DNA from: Marinomonas ostreistagni
GTDB taxonomy: Bacteria > Pseudomonadota > Gammaproteobacteria > Pseudomonadales > Marinomonadaceae
Reading direction: 5' to 3'
DNA length: 64,000 bases
NCBI RefSeq assembly: GCF_016888445.1
Contig: NZ_JAFEKF010000006.1
Coordinates: forward strand, 1 to 64,000
The notes beneath the pieces were generated by a model. That model saw only the letters and a list, made by a program, of their open reading frames with translations, searched no databases and was not told the origin of the DNA. Within the stretch, counting starts at the first letter, position 1; every line of letters starts with the position of its first letter. The position numbers and the translations under genes were made by a program. Shown here in pieces: positions 25,473-35,415 of this stretch.

Positions 25473-26696
25473 ATGTCTGTCCCGTTTACCACCGCATTTC
25501 ACCATATGCCAACCCCAGCGTTTATCGCGCATATCCCCTCTGGCGAAATCGTGGCGGCAAACGAGCGCCTAGAAAGCCTCTATTTAAATGTCGGGGCCGC
25601 ACGTCAAGAGACTTGGCAAGATTTGATCAATGACCAAAACTCTATTTTGGCCGAAGTCGTCGCTCAAGTGGAACGTGGCTTATTAGAACAAGTGAGCGCC
25701 AAGATGCACGTGGGTGATCGTACCATCGCCGCCGAAGTGTCGCTGACCATCCTCGACGATGAGCACGTGTTAGGCTATATCTCACACACCGAGCACCTAG
25801 ACTTCTCTGTGGCTGAGAACACCTTATTGAAGTTTGCTCTGACCGAATCTTCTGCGGGTATTTGGATGTGGGACGTGGAAGACGATACCGTATCGTGCTC
25901 ACCATCGATCACCACACTGCTGGGCTGCTCATTAGAAAATACGCCGCACAGCACCGTAGCCTGGCACGAACGTGTTCACCCAGACGATCTGCACAAACTA
26001 TCGCGCACCGTTGAAGAGCACGTTGAGCACAAACAGCGCTATTACGAATGTGACTACCGCCTACGCCGCGCCAACGATGAATACATCTGGGTGCGTGAGC
26101 GTGGCCGTACTTATAGCCAAAGCGCCGATGGCTCCGTGCAAAAAATCATTGGCTTTGTCGAAGACATCAGCCATCAAAAAGCGTTGGAAGAGCACCTGCG
26201 CTCGCAAGCCACGTTTGATGAACTGACTGGATTATTGAATCGTGGCGCCGCACTGACGCACTTCACTAAACAGCTTGGCTTAGCACGTCGCCAATATACG
26301 CCGCTCACCATGGCCAAAATCGACCTCGACTGTCGTGGTCTGTTAGCAGATATGCCACTTGAAAAACGCAATACTGCGATTCATACCTCGGCGCGCTTTA
26401 TCTACAAAAAGATTCGCGAATCGGACATTTTGGCCCGTGTTGCCCATGACAAGTTACTACTTCTTTTACCTAACACCAGCCTAAAAGATGCTGAGAAGTT
26501 AATTCAAGGCATCATCAAGCCGACCGAGGAAGAGCAAAAAGTCCTAGAATTTAGTGACGCCAGTTACCGTAACCTATGTGTCGGTCTAGCGACGTTCCCA
26601 GAGGATGGCGAAACCATTGAAGAGCTGGCACAAAGCGCTAACTCAGCAGTCGAAAAAGGTCGCTCACAAGGCGTTGCGGTATCCTTAATGGACTAG
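25473..26696 (+). CDS. PAS protein with degenerate GGDEF domain
   Basis: About 407 residues. The first PAS-like region (about 1-110) has no clear ligand residues. A well-formed PAS_3 domain (about 115-245, LTESSAGIWMWDVEDD, ERVHPDDLHKL, DYRLRRANDEYIWVRERG) is followed by a C-terminal GGDEF fold (about 250-405) that opens with ATFDELTGLLNRGAAL. The catalytic loop reads ARVAHDKLLLLLP where active enzymes have a GGDEF or GGEEF sequence, so cyclase activity is very unlikely. It may sense a signal and bind partners or GTP. The start at 25473 has AAGGAG 6 bp upstream. A terminator shared with yjbQ follows. Confidence 0.88.
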   Translation: MSVPFTTAFHHMPTPAFIAHIPSGEIVAANERLESLYLNVGAARQETWQDLINDQNSILAEVVAQVERGLLEQVSAKMHVGDRTIAAEVSLTILDDEHVLGYISHTEHLDFSVAENTLLKFALTESSAGIWMWDVEDDTVSCSPSITTLLGCSLENTPHSTVAWHERVHPDDLHKLSRTVEEHVEHKQRYYECDYRLRRANDEYIWVRERGRTYSQSADGSVQKIIGFVEDISHQKALEEHLRSQATFDELTGLLNRGAALTHFTKQLGLARRQYTPLTMAKIDLDCRGLLADMPLEKRNTAIHTSARFIYKKIRESDILARVAHDKLLLLLPNTSLKDAEKLIQGIIKPTEEEQKVLEFSDASYRNLCVGLATFPEDGETIEELAQSANSAVEKGRSQGVAVSLMD

Positions 26697-26718
26697 CAAC
26701 TCCCTACTAACCCCCATT

Positions 26719-26747
26719 AAAAAAGGCGCTCAGTGAGCGCCTTTTTA
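26719..26747. terminator. Bidirectional terminator between the PAS-GGDEF gene and yjbQ
   Basis: An AAAAGGCGCTC/GAGCGCCTTTT stem (26721-26731 with 26735-26745) has A and T tails that serve both strands. Confidence 0.9.
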
Positions 26748-26749
26748 CG

Positions 26750-27169
26750 TTATTCGCCTTGCAGTGTTAACACCAGCGTACGCGATCCCGCACGATTGCG
26801 ATGCTCACACAGGTAGACACCCTGCCAGATGCCTAAGTTGAGTTCGCCATTGGTCACGGGAATAGTCACGCTCGAGCCCAAAATACTGCTCTTAAGATGC
26901 GCGGGCATATCATCACTGCCCTCATAAATATGCTGGTAGTACGGCTCATCTTCTGGCACCGCATGGTTAAAGTAGCTTTCAAAATCCACCCGCACCGTTG
27001 GATCGGCATTTTCATTGATGGTCAATGACGCGGATGAATGCTTAATAAACACATGCAGCAAGCCCACATCCAAGCGGCGTAATTCAGATAACTGCTGCTC
27101 AATTTCATCAGTAATCAAATGAAAGCCACGCTTACGCGGTGAGAGGCGAATTTCTTTTTGTAGCCACAT
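26750..27169 (-). CDS. yjbQ: YjbQ family protein (UPF0047)
   Basis: A 139-residue member of the UPF0047/YjbQ family, associated with weak thiamine-phosphate synthase activity; its true role is unsettled. The conserved HVFIKHSSASLTINENAD and LGIWQGVYLCEHRN segments contain the His/Asp/Glu cluster that binds metal or phosphate in solved structures. It begins 6 bp after the folA stop and is probably cotranscribed with it. Confidence 0.9.
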   Translation of the reverse strand: MWLQKEIRLSPRKRGFHLITDEIEQQLSELRRLDVGLLHVFIKHSSASLTINENADPTVRVDFESYFNHAVPEDEPYYQHIYEGSDDMPAHLKSSILGSSVTIPVTNGELNLGIWQGVYLCEHRNRAGSRTLVLTLQGE

Positions 27170-27175
27170 ACTAGG

Positions 27176-27676
27176 TTAGACCTTTTCGTACACGCTGAAA
27201 CGGTAGTCGTAAGGGTTTGGACCTTCGGCTGCGAACGCTTCTTCGCCGGCTTTACGGTACTGCTGCCAATCCACTTCAGGGAAGAATGCATCGCCTTCCA
27301 CTTCAGCGTCCACATGAGTGATATACAAACGATCCGCTTGTGGCAAGGTCAGTTCGTAAATTTGCGCACCACCGATCACCATCACTTCTTCATGACCATC
27401 GATCAAGCAGATGTCTTCACCTAGTTGAATCGCTGCCTCTAGGGACGATACCACATCAATGCCTTCTGCTTGGTAATCAGGGTTACGCGTGATGACGATA
27501 TTACGACGCCCAGGTAAAGGGCGACCGATGGATTCAAAGGTGTTACGCCCCATAATAATCGGCTTACCCATAGTTACTTGCTTGAAGTACTTAAGATCGT
27601 TTGGCAGGTGCCAAGGTAATGCATTGTTAATACCGATCACTCGGTTGGTCGACATTGCCACAATCAGAGATAGCAT
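27176..27676 (-). CDS. folA: Dihydrofolate reductase
   Basis: A 166-residue NADPH-dependent enzyme that regenerates tetrahydrofolate. N-terminal LSLIVAMSTNRVIGINNALPWHLPNDLKYFK carries the catalytic Asp of the NDLKYF helix and the Met20-type loop. Conserved IIMGRNTFESIGRPLPGR and VIGGAQIY follow. It is divergent from thyA with 128 bp between, a logical pairing because thymidylate synthase produces the dihydrofolate that FolA reduces. Trimethoprim is the classical inhibitor of the family. Confidence 0.96.
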   Translation of the reverse strand: MLSLIVAMSTNRVIGINNALPWHLPNDLKYFKQVTMGKPIIMGRNTFESIGRPLPGRRNIVITRNPDYQAEGIDVVSSLEAAIQLGEDICLIDGHEEVMVIGGAQIYELTLPQADRLYITHVDAEVEGDAFFPEVDWQQYRKAGEEAFAAEGPNPYDYRFSVYEKV

Positions 27677-27763
27677 AGTTGCTCCCGTGTATATTCATTC
27701 TCGATCTAGGTCGCCACTCAGCTTTGTTTTTAAGTTCAGCCTCGGCTTTAGTACAAGATCTGC

Positions 27764-27769
27764 TATAAT
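27764..27769 (+). promoter_or_regulatory. Extended -10 promoter of thyA
   Basis: TGC immediately before a consensus TATAAT forms an extended -10. No good -35 is visible, as is common for this type. The start codon lies 35 bp downstream. Confidence 0.6.
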
Positions 27770-27804
27770 TGCCGCCATTTTACCCCAACAAAGGGCTCAA
27801 TTAC

Positions 27805-28656
27805 ATGAAACAATATTTAGACCTTTGCCGCCGCATTATCGATGAAGGCGAATGGGTTGCCAACGAACGTACCGGCAAGCGCTGTTTAACCGTGATCAAT
27901 GCGGACCTCACTTACGACGTCGGTGCCGGTGAATTCCCTCTAGTCACAACACGCAAAAGCTACTGGAAATCTGCTATCGCCGAGATCATCGGTTATCTGC
28001 GCGGCTACGATAACGCCGCTGATTTTCGTGCCCTAGGCACCAAAACCTGGGATGCCAATGCCAATGAAAACCCAGCATGGCTCGCCAACCCTCACCGCAA
28101 AGGTGAGGACGACATGGGACTTTGCTATGGCGCCATCGGTCGTAACTTCCCTAAGCCTGACGGCGGTAAAGTAGATCAGCTACAAAACATTGTCGATGAC
28201 CTAAGCGCTGGTATTGATAACCGTGGTGAGATTTTTACCTTTTACCACCCAGGCGCATTGGACCTAGCTTGCCTGCGCCCATGCATGTACAGCCATCACT
28301 TCTCCTTGCTAGGCGACACCTTGTACCTTAACAGTACCCAGCGCAGCTGTGATGTGCCTTTAGGGCTGAACTTCAACATGGTGCAGGTGTATTTTTTATT
28401 GGCGATCATGGCACAAATCACTGGTAAGAAGCCTGGTAAAGCGTTCCATAAAATCGTTAATGCGCACATCTATGAAGATCAACTCGAACTGATGCGCGAT
28501 GTGCAGCTTAAACGTGAGCCTTTGGCAGTGCCGACATTTAAAATTAACCCTGACATCAAAACCCTAAAAGACCTTGAAACCTGGGTCACCTTAGACGACT
28601 TCGAATTAGAAGGGTATGAGTATCACGCGCCCATCGCTTACCCCTTTTCGGTGTAA
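27805..28656 (+). CDS. thyA: Thymidylate synthase
   Basis: This 283-residue enzyme methylates dUMP to dTMP using methylene-tetrahydrofolate. The catalytic cysteine lies in [13 protein letters not shown], nucleotide binding in [14 protein letters not shown], and [10 protein letters not shown] near the C-terminus. It is the longer form, with an insertion around [14 protein letters not shown] relative to the 264-residue E. coli enzyme, and by memory closest to Vibrio/Shewanella ThyA. The start at 27805 (MKQYLDLC) has an AAAGGG site. It converges on lgt with a shared terminator. Confidence 0.96.
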   Translation: MKQYLDLCRRIIDEGEWVANERTGKRCLTVINADLTYDVGAGEFPLVTTRKSYWKSAIAEIIGYLRGYDNAADFRALGTKTWDANANENPAWLANPHRKGEDDMGLCYGAIGRNFPKPDGGKVDQLQNIVDDLSAGIDNRGEIFTFYHPGALDLACLRPCMYSHHFSLLGDTLYLNSTQRSCDVPLGLNFNMVQVYFLLAIMAQITGKKPGKAFHKIVNAHIYEDQLELMRDVQLKREPLAVPTFKINPDIKTLKDLETWVTLDDFELEGYEYHAPIAYPFSV

Positions 28657-28681
28657 GCCAAGCTCGCTGAGCTTGAGTCAC

Positions 28682-28720
28682 AAAAAAGCCGCTGTCTGAT
28701 ACCAGACAGCGGCTTTTTAA
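28682..28720. terminator. Bidirectional terminator between thyA and lgt
   Basis: A perfect 16-bp stem (28683-28698 with 28703-28718) has an ATAC loop and A/T tails. Confidence 0.94.
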
Positions 28721-28731
28721 CTCTACAGCCC

Positions 28732-29529
28732 TTACTTTTGCGGATAGCGCTGCAACTTAAAACCAATCAGCAGTAGCGCGATGCCACCCAAGACCATCGG
28801 TAATGACAGTAGCTGACCTTGGGTAAGCCAGCCAAAAGCAATGTAACCCAGCTGCGGATCCGGCTCGCGTACAAATTCCACCAAGATGCGAAAGATGCCG
28901 TAAAACAACAGAAACATACCCGACACGCAGTAGCGCGGCTTAGGCTTACTAGAGAAGAACCATAAGATGGTAAACAAAGCCACCCCTTCTAGGGCAAACT
29001 GATACAGTTGCGAAGGATGACGCGCCAGCTGCAGTGGATCACCAGGGAAAATCATGGCCCAAGGCACATCCGTGGCTCGACCCCAAAGCTCACCACCGAT
29101 AAAGTTACCCAAGCGACCGAGCCCTAGCCCAATCGGCACAAATGGCGCGCCAAAATCGAGGATATCCATCATGTGTTTTTGCGTTTTACGAGCGAATAAC
29201 GCCATCGCCACGATGACACCGATCAGGCCACCATGGAACGACATGCCGCCCTCCCATATGCGTAGCAACACCATAGGGTTATCGGCAAACGCGGGGAATT
29301 GATAAAACAGTATGTAGCCAATACGACCGCCCAGAATGACACCGATAGCGCCATAAAAAATCATGTCGCTGACTTGCTCAGGCGTCCATAGGCCATTTGA
29401 GCGGCGCGCTCTATAGACACCTAAATAGTACGCTGAGACAAAACCAATTAAGTACATTAAGCCATACCAATGTATGGCGATGGGACCAAGGGACACCGCA
29501 ACCGGGTCAATATTTGGGTAGGCAATCAT
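28732..29529 (-). CDS. lgt: Prolipoprotein diacylglyceryl transferase
   Basis: This 265-residue inner-membrane enzyme adds diacylglycerol from phosphatidylglycerol to the lipobox cysteine, the first step of lipoprotein maturation. Seven or so hydrophobic segments are visible. The Lgt signature [21 protein letters not shown] is near residue 137, and the IHWYGLMYL start contains the conserved His-Trp-Tyr. It lies 26 bp after ptsP in the rppH-ptsP-lgt operon, as in other gammaproteobacteria. Confidence 0.96.
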   Translation of the reverse strand: MIAYPNIDPVAVSLGPIAIHWYGLMYLIGFVSAYYLGVYRARRSNGLWTPEQVSDMIFYGAIGVILGGRIGYILFYQFPAFADNPMVLLRIWEGGMSFHGGLIGVIVAMALFARKTQKHMMDILDFGAPFVPIGLGLGRLGNFIGGELWGRATDVPWAMIFPGDPLQLARHPSQLYQFALEGVALFTILWFFSSKPKPRYCVSGMFLLFYGIFRILVEFVREPDPQLGYIAFGWLTQGQLLSLPMVLGGIALLLIGFKLQRYPQK

Positions 29530-29555
29530 ATGCGATCTTATGTGAGTTAAGTAGG

Positions 29556-31841
29556 TTAGAGATCAGCCGTCTTAGAAGGGCGAATCAAGCGTTCGACACC
29601 GGCTTCACGCACGAGTTTCATCATTGTTTGCTTAACCGCATCCGAATGCGCCAACGGCATAACTTGAGCAAGCATGTCTTGCGCCTGCTGCATGGTTAGC
29701 TTACGTAATACAGCTTTCACTTTCGGCAAACTGGTCGAGCTCATGGATAAGGTGTCATAGCCCATTGCCATGATCAAGATAGCGCCGATAGGGTCACCGG
29801 CCATTTCACCACAAACACTTAGCTTAACGCCCTCCCCTCGAGTACGCTCAACAATGTCGGCTAACGCACGCAATACCGCGGGATGGAAGTTATGATAGAG
29901 GCCAGCTACGCGGGAGTTGTTACGATCAACTGCGAGTAAGTACTGCGTCAAATCGTTACTCCCCACTGACATAAAATCCACCATGCCTGCTAACTCTTTG
30001 GCTTGATAGACTGCACTTGGCACTTCAATCATGACCCCTACTTTGGGCATGATGACATCGTATCCCTCTTCTTTGACTTCCGCATAGGCACGGCGAATCA
30101 GCGCCAACGCTTCTTCGACTTCGGCAATATTAGAAATCATCGGCAGCATGATTTTTAGGTTGTGCAAACCAGAGCTAGCTTTGATCATGGCACGAATCTG
30201 CGCCATGAAAATTTCCAAGTGATCGAGGGTCACACGGATACCACGCCAGCCAAGGAAAGGGTTTTCTTCTTTAATAGGGAAGTATGGCAGCGCTTTATCA
30301 CCGCCGATGTCCAGTGTACGAATAGTCACTGGCGCTGGCGCAAAGCCTTCTAATTGCTGGCGATAAATCTGCTCTTGATCGGCTTCAGTTGGGAAGCGGT
30401 CACGGATCATAAATGGCACTTCGGTGCGGTATAAGCCCACCCCTTCAGCGCCACGATCAAGCGAACGATTAATATCGGCTAATAAGCCTGTGTTGACGTA
30501 AAGACCGATACGTTGACCATCTAAGGTTTCGCAAGGTAAATCTTTAAGCGCTTCGTACTCGCTTTCGAGTTCACGCTCTTCATCCACGATTTGCTGGTAG
30601 CTTTCGGTAATAGCCTCAGAAGGATGAGTGTAGATTTGCCCTGAGTAACCATCGACAATCATATCGATCTTATCGAGCTTGGCGTAAGGTAAATCGACCG
30701 CGCCCATCACTGTTGGGATGCCCATCGCACGCGCCAAGATCGCCACATGAGAGCTGCTAGAGCCCATCACTGACACTAAGCCTTTGACCTTGTCGAGCGG
30801 GAATTCACCCAACATCGAAGCGGTCAGCTCTTCACTCACCAAAATCACTGGATCGACGATTTCTTCGCTCGCGGCAGGATTCTTCTCTTGTAAGTGGGCT
30901 AAAATACGACGCCCTAAGTCACGAATATCACTGGCCCGCTCACGTAGGTACGGATCGTCCATCTTCTCAAAAAAGGAGATATGCAGCTTCACAACTTGGC
31001 GCAATGCACCAGGCGCCCAGTTACCGTCTTTAATACGGTTAACGATTTCAGCGGCTAATGAATTGTCATCTAGGATTTTGAGGTACACATCAAATAAGGC
31101 TTTTTCATCATTACTGATGTGCTTACTAAGGCGTGAGCTGACCTTGCGAATATCTTTGCGCACCGCATCCAGGGCTTGGTAGAAGTTATCCACTTCATCG
31201 TCAACACTTTGTGGCACACGATCAGGAATCGCATCAAGATCTGCTGGCGGGAACACCACCTGAGATTTACCGATCGCGACCCCAGCACTGCCTGGAATGC
31301 CTTTATAACGCAAGTCGGCACCAGGAGACGGCGCATCAGGCGTTAACGACTCCATTGCCCCAGTCGCTTCAGCATGGGCAATAACACCCGCTAACTGGGC
31401 CGAGAGGGTAATTAAAAAGGCTTCTTCGCCTTCGTCGAATCGACGACGATCTTCGTGCTGTACCACCAATACACCCAGTACTTGGCGATGGTGGATAATC
31501 GGCACACCTAAGAAAGACTTGTAACGCTCTTCACCGGTACCACTTAGGTAGTGGAACGATGGGTGGGTATGCGCATCTTCAAGGTTAACTGGCTCTGCAC
31601 GACGCCCCACTAAGCTCACCAGACCTTCGTCTGCTTTTAAACTTAGCTTACCTGCGGCATCGGCATTCAAGCCGCGCGTCGCCATTAAGATATAATCTTG
31701 GCTATTAGGATCCACTAGGTAAATTGAGCAGACTTCTGAACGCATCGCCCGTCGCACACGGCGAACAATGATGTCCAGTGCAGCCTGAAGTGACTGTGCG
31801 CCAGTCACTTCTTGAGTAATTCGTCTCAATAAACTTAGCAT
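29556..31841 (-). CDS. ptsP: PTS enzyme I-Ntr (phosphoenolpyruvate-protein phosphotransferase)
   Basis: This 761-residue first component of the nitrogen-related PTS phosphorylates NPr from PEP. An N-terminal GAF sensor domain (about 15-160) precedes the EI body. The phosphohistidine lies in [17 protein letters not shown] near residue 370. The PEP-binding barrel contains [10 protein letters not shown] and the late CGEMAGDP with its catalytic cysteine. The GAF domain, which binds glutamine or 2-oxoglutarate in studied homologues, separates it from sugar-type EI. It is in an operon with rppH (29 bp upstream) and lgt. Confidence 0.96.
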   Translation of the reverse strand: MLSLLRRITQEVTGAQSLQAALDIIVRRVRRAMRSEVCSIYLVDPNSQDYILMATRGLNADAAGKLSLKADEGLVSLVGRRAEPVNLEDAHTHPSFHYLSGTGEERYKSFLGVPIIHHRQVLGVLVVQHEDRRRFDEGEEAFLITLSAQLAGVIAHAEATGAMESLTPDAPSPGADLRYKGIPGSAGVAIGKSQVVFPPADLDAIPDRVPQSVDDEVDNFYQALDAVRKDIRKVSSRLSKHISNDEKALFDVYLKILDDNSLAAEIVNRIKDGNWAPGALRQVVKLHISFFEKMDDPYLRERASDIRDLGRRILAHLQEKNPAASEEIVDPVILVSEELTASMLGEFPLDKVKGLVSVMGSSSSHVAILARAMGIPTVMGAVDLPYAKLDKIDMIVDGYSGQIYTHPSEAITESYQQIVDEERELESEYEALKDLPCETLDGQRIGLYVNTGLLADINRSLDRGAEGVGLYRTEVPFMIRDRFPTEADQEQIYRQQLEGFAPAPVTIRTLDIGGDKALPYFPIKEENPFLGWRGIRVTLDHLEIFMAQIRAMIKASSGLHNLKIMLPMISNIAEVEEALALIRRAYAEVKEEGYDVIMPKVGVMIEVPSAVYQAKELAGMVDFMSVGSNDLTQYLLAVDRNNSRVAGLYHNFHPAVLRALADIVERTRGEGVKLSVCGEMAGDPIGAILIMAMGYDTLSMSSTSLPKVKAVLRKLTMQQAQDMLAQVMPLAHSDAVKQTMMKLVREAGVERLIRPSKTADL

Positions 31842-31870
31842 GATTCCTCTTCTATCCAGCAGGCGGAAGC

Positions 31871-32371
31871 CTAAGCTTGCTTATTCCTGCGATTAAGCCA
31901 TCGGTGTGCATTGGGCACTAATTCTTTTAACGCACGTCGATAGACATCCTTTTTGAACGCGACCACTTGTCCCAGCGGATACCAATAACTCACCCAGCGC
32001 CACCCATCGAATTCCGGACAATCACTGCCGTCTACACATACGCAGGCGTCCGCGCAGCGAATGGATAGCAAAAACCATTTCTGTTTCTGTCCGATACAAA
32101 GGGGTTTGCTGTTATGACGCAACATGCGCTTGGGCAGGCGATAACGCAACCAACCTCTTGTCCTACCGACTATTTCAACTTGGTGTGGCTCTAAGCCCAC
32201 CTCCTCTTTTAGCTCACGGTAAAGCGCTTGTTCTGGTGTTTCATCCGCTTTTATGCCGCCTTGGGGGAACTGCCACGCATTTTGACCTACGCGTCTTGCC
32301 CAAAGTAGCTGGCCTCGCTCGTTCATCAAAATGATGCCTACATTCGGTCTATATCCGTCTGCATCAATCAC
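31871..32371 (-). CDS. rppH: RNA pyrophosphohydrolase
   Basis: This 166-residue NUDIX hydrolase removes pyrophosphate from 5'-triphosphate mRNA, starting RNase E-dependent decay. N-terminal [17 protein letters not shown] is characteristic. The Nudix box [22 protein letters not shown] is intact. [23 protein letters not shown] is family-typical. It is the first gene of rppH-ptsP-lgt and divergent from a HAD phosphatase, as in Pseudomonas. Confidence 0.95.
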   Translation of the reverse strand: MIDADGYRPNVGIILMNERGQLLWARRVGQNAWQFPQGGIKADETPEQALYRELKEEVGLEPHQVEIVGRTRGWLRYRLPKRMLRHNSKPLCIGQKQKWFLLSIRCADACVCVDGSDCPEFDGWRWVSYWYPLGQVVAFKKDVYRRALKELVPNAHRWLNRRNKQA

Positions 32372-32506
32372 GAGCCTTCACCTTATAACTTAAATCTAAT
32401 AAAGATCATTGTTCCATAATTCCTTGTTTTGCACAATTGACTGGGCTGTTATTTGTCAGGCGCGCCGCTATACTGGGAGGGCAGTAAACAATTAAAAGGT
32501 GATGCA

Positions 32507-33172
32507 GTGACACTGGCGATTTTTGACTTAGATGGCACGCTATTAAGCGGTGACAGCGACTACAACTGGGGACAATTTCTAGTTGAGAAAGGGTTAGTAG
32601 ACGTTAATGTCTACAAAGAAGCGAATGATAAGTTCTTTGAGCAATATCAAGCAGGCACCCTCGACATCCATGAGTACTTAGCATTTAGCCTAAAGCCACT
32701 CACCCAATTCAGCAAAGCTGAGCGTGACAGCTTGCACGCTGAATTTATGGCGACCAAAGTGCGTCCGATGATGCAGGAAGAAGCTCATAAACTATTGAAA
32801 TTCCACAAGGATCAAGGCCACTTCTTATTATTGATCACTGCCACCAACCAGTTTGTCACAGGCCCTATCTCCGAAGAACTGGGGATGGACCATATCATTG
32901 CCCCGGTGCCAGAAGTGATCAACGACGAATACACCGGCAAGATTGTCGGTGTGCCAAGCTTCCAAGGCGGCAAAGTGACACGTCTTAACCAATGGCTAGA
33001 AGAAACCGGCCACTCTATGGAAGGCAGTTACTTCTACAGCGACTCACGTAATGACTTACCGCTATTAGAGTTGGTTGATCATCCGATTGCAGTTGATGCC
33101 GACCCAATTTTGACCGACATCGCCAAAGAGCGCGGCTGGCCACACATCTCCCTACGTGGCAATTCGATGTAA
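32507..33172 (+). CDS. HAD-IB family phosphatase
   Basis: A 221-residue haloacid dehalogenase superfamily, subfamily IB, hydrolase (SerB-like). The nucleophile motif FDLDGTLLSGDSD is at the N-terminus, motif II is LLLITATN and motif IV is FYSDSRNDLPLLE. The substrate is not determined; phosphoserine or histidinol phosphate phosphatase activity has been proposed for relatives. The start is GTG at 32507, with AAGGTG 7 bp upstream. An upstream frame to 32453 is not family-like. The divergent position next to rppH matches PA0335/PA0336 in Pseudomonas. Confidence 0.88.
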   Translation: MTLAIFDLDGTLLSGDSDYNWGQFLVEKGLVDVNVYKEANDKFFEQYQAGTLDIHEYLAFSLKPLTQFSKAERDSLHAEFMATKVRPMMQEEAHKLLKFHKDQGHFLLLITATNQFVTGPISEELGMDHIIAPVPEVINDEYTGKIVGVPSFQGGKVTRLNQWLEETGHSMEGSYFYSDSRNDLPLLELVDHPIAVDADPILTDIAKERGWPHISLRGNSM

Positions 33173-33183
33173 GCCTCTCTTTA

Positions 33184-33215
33184 ATAGAAACGCAGCCTTG
33201 AGGCTGCGTTTCTAT
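33184..33215. terminator. Bidirectional terminator between the HAD and lipoprotein genes
   Basis: A perfect 14-bp stem (33184-33197 with 33202-33215) has a TTGA loop. T-containing tails are present but short. Confidence 0.82.
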
Positions 33216-33232
33216 TTATGCTTTATCGGCGC

Positions 33233-33733
33233 TTAGTCAGTGCCGCAAGCCTGTTTCAGAGGCTCAGACAGCTCGGCAACGCTGCCATAATAATCCACTT
33301 GCTCAATACGGCCTTGATCTACACTGAGTAAAGTCACCTGCCCCGCTTGAGTCGGTATTTGCTGACTGACCGTACCGTCTCGATCTAACCAAATAGGATA
33401 TGGCTGCTCCTGCATCGATGGAATCGCCACCAAATTAGAGATCAAGCTTGGCATGCCACTGATATCAGCCAAATAAACTAACTCCCCTGACTGCATACAA
33501 GCTGTGTTGATCGTTTGCAGACTGTCACGCACAATATCTTTAGCGCCCATGCCTTCAACAAAAAGCAGCGTTTGCATCGTGTTCTGGTGATCAAAACCAT
33601 TGCCGTGCTGATCTTTGATACCCGCCAGCGAAATAGTCTCACCTGTTGTCAAAGGTGGTTCCACTGTTTGTGTGGCACAACCAACCAGCGGCAGTACTGC
33701 AGTTAAAGCCAAAGCAATTAGTGTTCTTGTCAT
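33233..33733 (-). CDS. Putative lipoprotein of unknown function
   Basis: About 166 residues. A lipoprotein signal peptide (TRTLIALALTAVLPLVGC) carries the lipobox LVGC at residues 16-19, so Lgt and LspA should process it and anchor it in the envelope. The residue after the cysteine is Ala, which favours outer-membrane sorting. The mature part has a faint thioredoxin-like flavour (redox Cys near SACMQSGE and CGTD) but no CxxC motif. The ATG at 33733 has GGAG 7 bp upstream, so I prefer it to the ATG at 33745. No known family is recognised. Confidence 0.82.
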   Translation of the reverse strand: MTRTLIALALTAVLPLVGCATQTVEPPLTTGETISLAGIKDQHGNGFDHQNTMQTLLFVEGMGAKDIVRDSLQTINTACMQSGELVYLADISGMPSLISNLVAIPSMQEQPYPIWLDRDGTVSQQIPTQAGQVTLLSVDQGRIEQVDYYGSVAELSEPLKQACGTD

Positions 33734-33883
33734 TATTAGCTCCATTCCTTGTTAATACGGTGAACGCTGAACAGAATAATTGAACCTACTAAACCTAGGT
33801 TAATTACTCACTCTTAAGACCAGCTTACAGTAACGTCAAGTACACACAAGGTTTCGCTCATTTCTTCGCTTAGGAAGCTCTTC

Positions 33884-34825
33884 ATGACGTTCGCTGATTA
33901 TTTTAAGAATCCCATCGTGCAATCTATTACGGCTGCCCTACTCTGGGCATGGCTGATGGCTTCATCGTTTGTGGTCTCCGCTTATGTCACGTCTTATGCT
34001 TCTCCATTCGCTACCACGGGGCTACGTTTTATCATGGCATTGGTACTGATGACCCCCATATATTTTTGGCTGCCCAAACGCCCAGAGGATTCGCTTGGTG
34101 CTGTGCTCAGTAGCCGTTCGTTAACGATGAAATATTTGCTCATCAGTGGCGCCTTGGTCGGTTTTTTTATTGGGCTATTCAGTGCACTTAAGACGACCTC
34201 GTCGCTAAACACTTCTGTCATGTACACGCTAGTACCACTCCTAGGAGCGATACTCATGCTCAGCTTTGGTCAACGTACCTCCTATAAACATTGGTTAGGC
34301 TATATGGTTGGCTCCGCTGGCGCTATCAGCGTACTAGTCTTTACCCGTGAAGGAACACTCTCATGGCACGTTGGTGATGGCATTTACTTCTTTGCCTGTG
34401 GCTTATTGGCGCTGCATATTATTAGCGTGCAACACTGGAGCAAAACGGTAGCCGCTTTTACAGGCGCTTATCGTATTATGTTTTTTGGTAGTCTCTGGTT
34501 GATTCCGATCACTCTGATATGGGGGGATTTAGGTAGCGTTGCTTGGCAAAGCTCAGAGTTTTGGCTCTTGTTACTCTACTTAACCTTGTTTACCACCTTG
34601 CTGACCTTTGTATTGCAGCAGCTAGTGATTCGCTTTGGTGGGGCTTCACGTTTATTGGCTTTCAGCTATACCATACCTATTTGGGTTGCCCTGTATCAGG
34701 CCAGCCAAGGCCAAGATATCTTGCTATATTCCTATGGTTTTATGATCGGCTGCGGTATGGTGCTATTGGCCCTATTTATGATCGACAGCCAACCTAACAA
34801 AACGTCGGAACCGTGTGATGGATAA
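33884..34825 (+). CDS. EamA/DMT superfamily transporter
   Basis: A 313-residue integral membrane protein with about ten hydrophobic segments in two repeats, the drug/metabolite exporter fold. The first repeat contains SSFVVSAYVTSYASPFATTGLRF and the second YLTLFTTLLTFVLQQLVIRFGGA. The substrate cannot be predicted. Its last 8 bases overlap the start of a Crp-like regulator, so the two are translationally coupled and probably functionally linked. Confidence 0.9.
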   Translation: MTFADYFKNPIVQSITAALLWAWLMASSFVVSAYVTSYASPFATTGLRFIMALVLMTPIYFWLPKRPEDSLGAVLSSRSLTMKYLLISGALVGFFIGLFSALKTTSSLNTSVMYTLVPLLGAILMLSFGQRTSYKHWLGYMVGSAGAISVLVFTREGTLSWHVGDGIYFFACGLLALHIISVQHWSKTVAAFTGAYRIMFFGSLWLIPITLIWGDLGSVAWQSSEFWLLLLYLTLFTTLLTFVLQQLVIRFGGASRLLAFSYTIPIWVALYQASQGQDILLYSYGFMIGCGMVLLALFMIDSQPNKTSEPCDG

Positions 34826-35411
34826 GCAATATTTAACTCGACAATTAATGCGCTTCTTCGATCAATATCAAGCGGGAATTGATTGGCGTCCGTGCAATAC
34901 AGAGTTCAAAGTCCATACGTTAAATAAGGGCGATTGTTTACTGCAACAGGGCGAACCATGTAGCAACATGTTCTTTTTATGCAGTGGTTTAGTACGCTAT
35001 TACAGCGTTTCACAAAACGGCAAGGAATACACACAGACCATTGCCAAGGCGCCTAAGTTGGTGGGTTCTACTCGCGCTCTAGGTCTTGTTCAACCCGCGC
35101 TCTTTAATATCGAAGCGGTCTGCCCTAGTGTGGCGATTTCATTTCCGTGGCAGAGCTTTTATCAACAGATGAGCCAAGACTTAGCCTTTACGCAAGCCTA
35201 TGCCAAGTTCTTAGAAAGTATTTTTATTGCCAAGGAGCAAAAAGAATACGCCATGGTGAAGCACTCCGCTACGCAGCGCTATTTGGACTTTTGTCGTGAC
35301 TTCTCAGAGCTGAAGGACGTACTGCCGCAACAACATATTGCGTCTTATATTGGCATTACTCCCATTGCCTTGAGTCGTATTCGCGCCCAATTAAAAAACA
35401 ATGCCTGCTGA
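34818..35411 (+). CDS. Crp/Fnr-family transcriptional regulator
   Basis: About 197 residues. The N-terminal cyclic-nucleotide-binding-like beta roll (about 30-120, LNKGDCLLQQGEPCSNMFFLCSGLVRYY) is followed by a long helix and a C-terminal helix-turn-helix (HIASYIGITPIALSRIRAQL). Fnr iron-sulfur cysteines are absent, and the classical cAMP-binding block is not clear. The ligand is unknown. The ATG at 34818 overlaps the permease stop; a GTG one codon earlier is possible. It probably controls the EamA transporter. A terminator follows. Confidence 0.88.
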   Translation: MDKQYLTRQLMRFFDQYQAGIDWRPCNTEFKVHTLNKGDCLLQQGEPCSNMFFLCSGLVRYYSVSQNGKEYTQTIAKAPKLVGSTRALGLVQPALFNIEAVCPSVAISFPWQSFYQQMSQDLAFTQAYAKFLESIFIAKEQKEYAMVKHSATQRYLDFCRDFSELKDVLPQQHIASYIGITPIALSRIRAQLKNNAC

Positions 35412-35415
35412 GCCA

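Noticed and set aside
32453..32506. Upstream extension of the HAD phosphatase
   Set aside because: The extra 18 residues are not family-like and the GTG at 32507 has the better ribosome-binding site.
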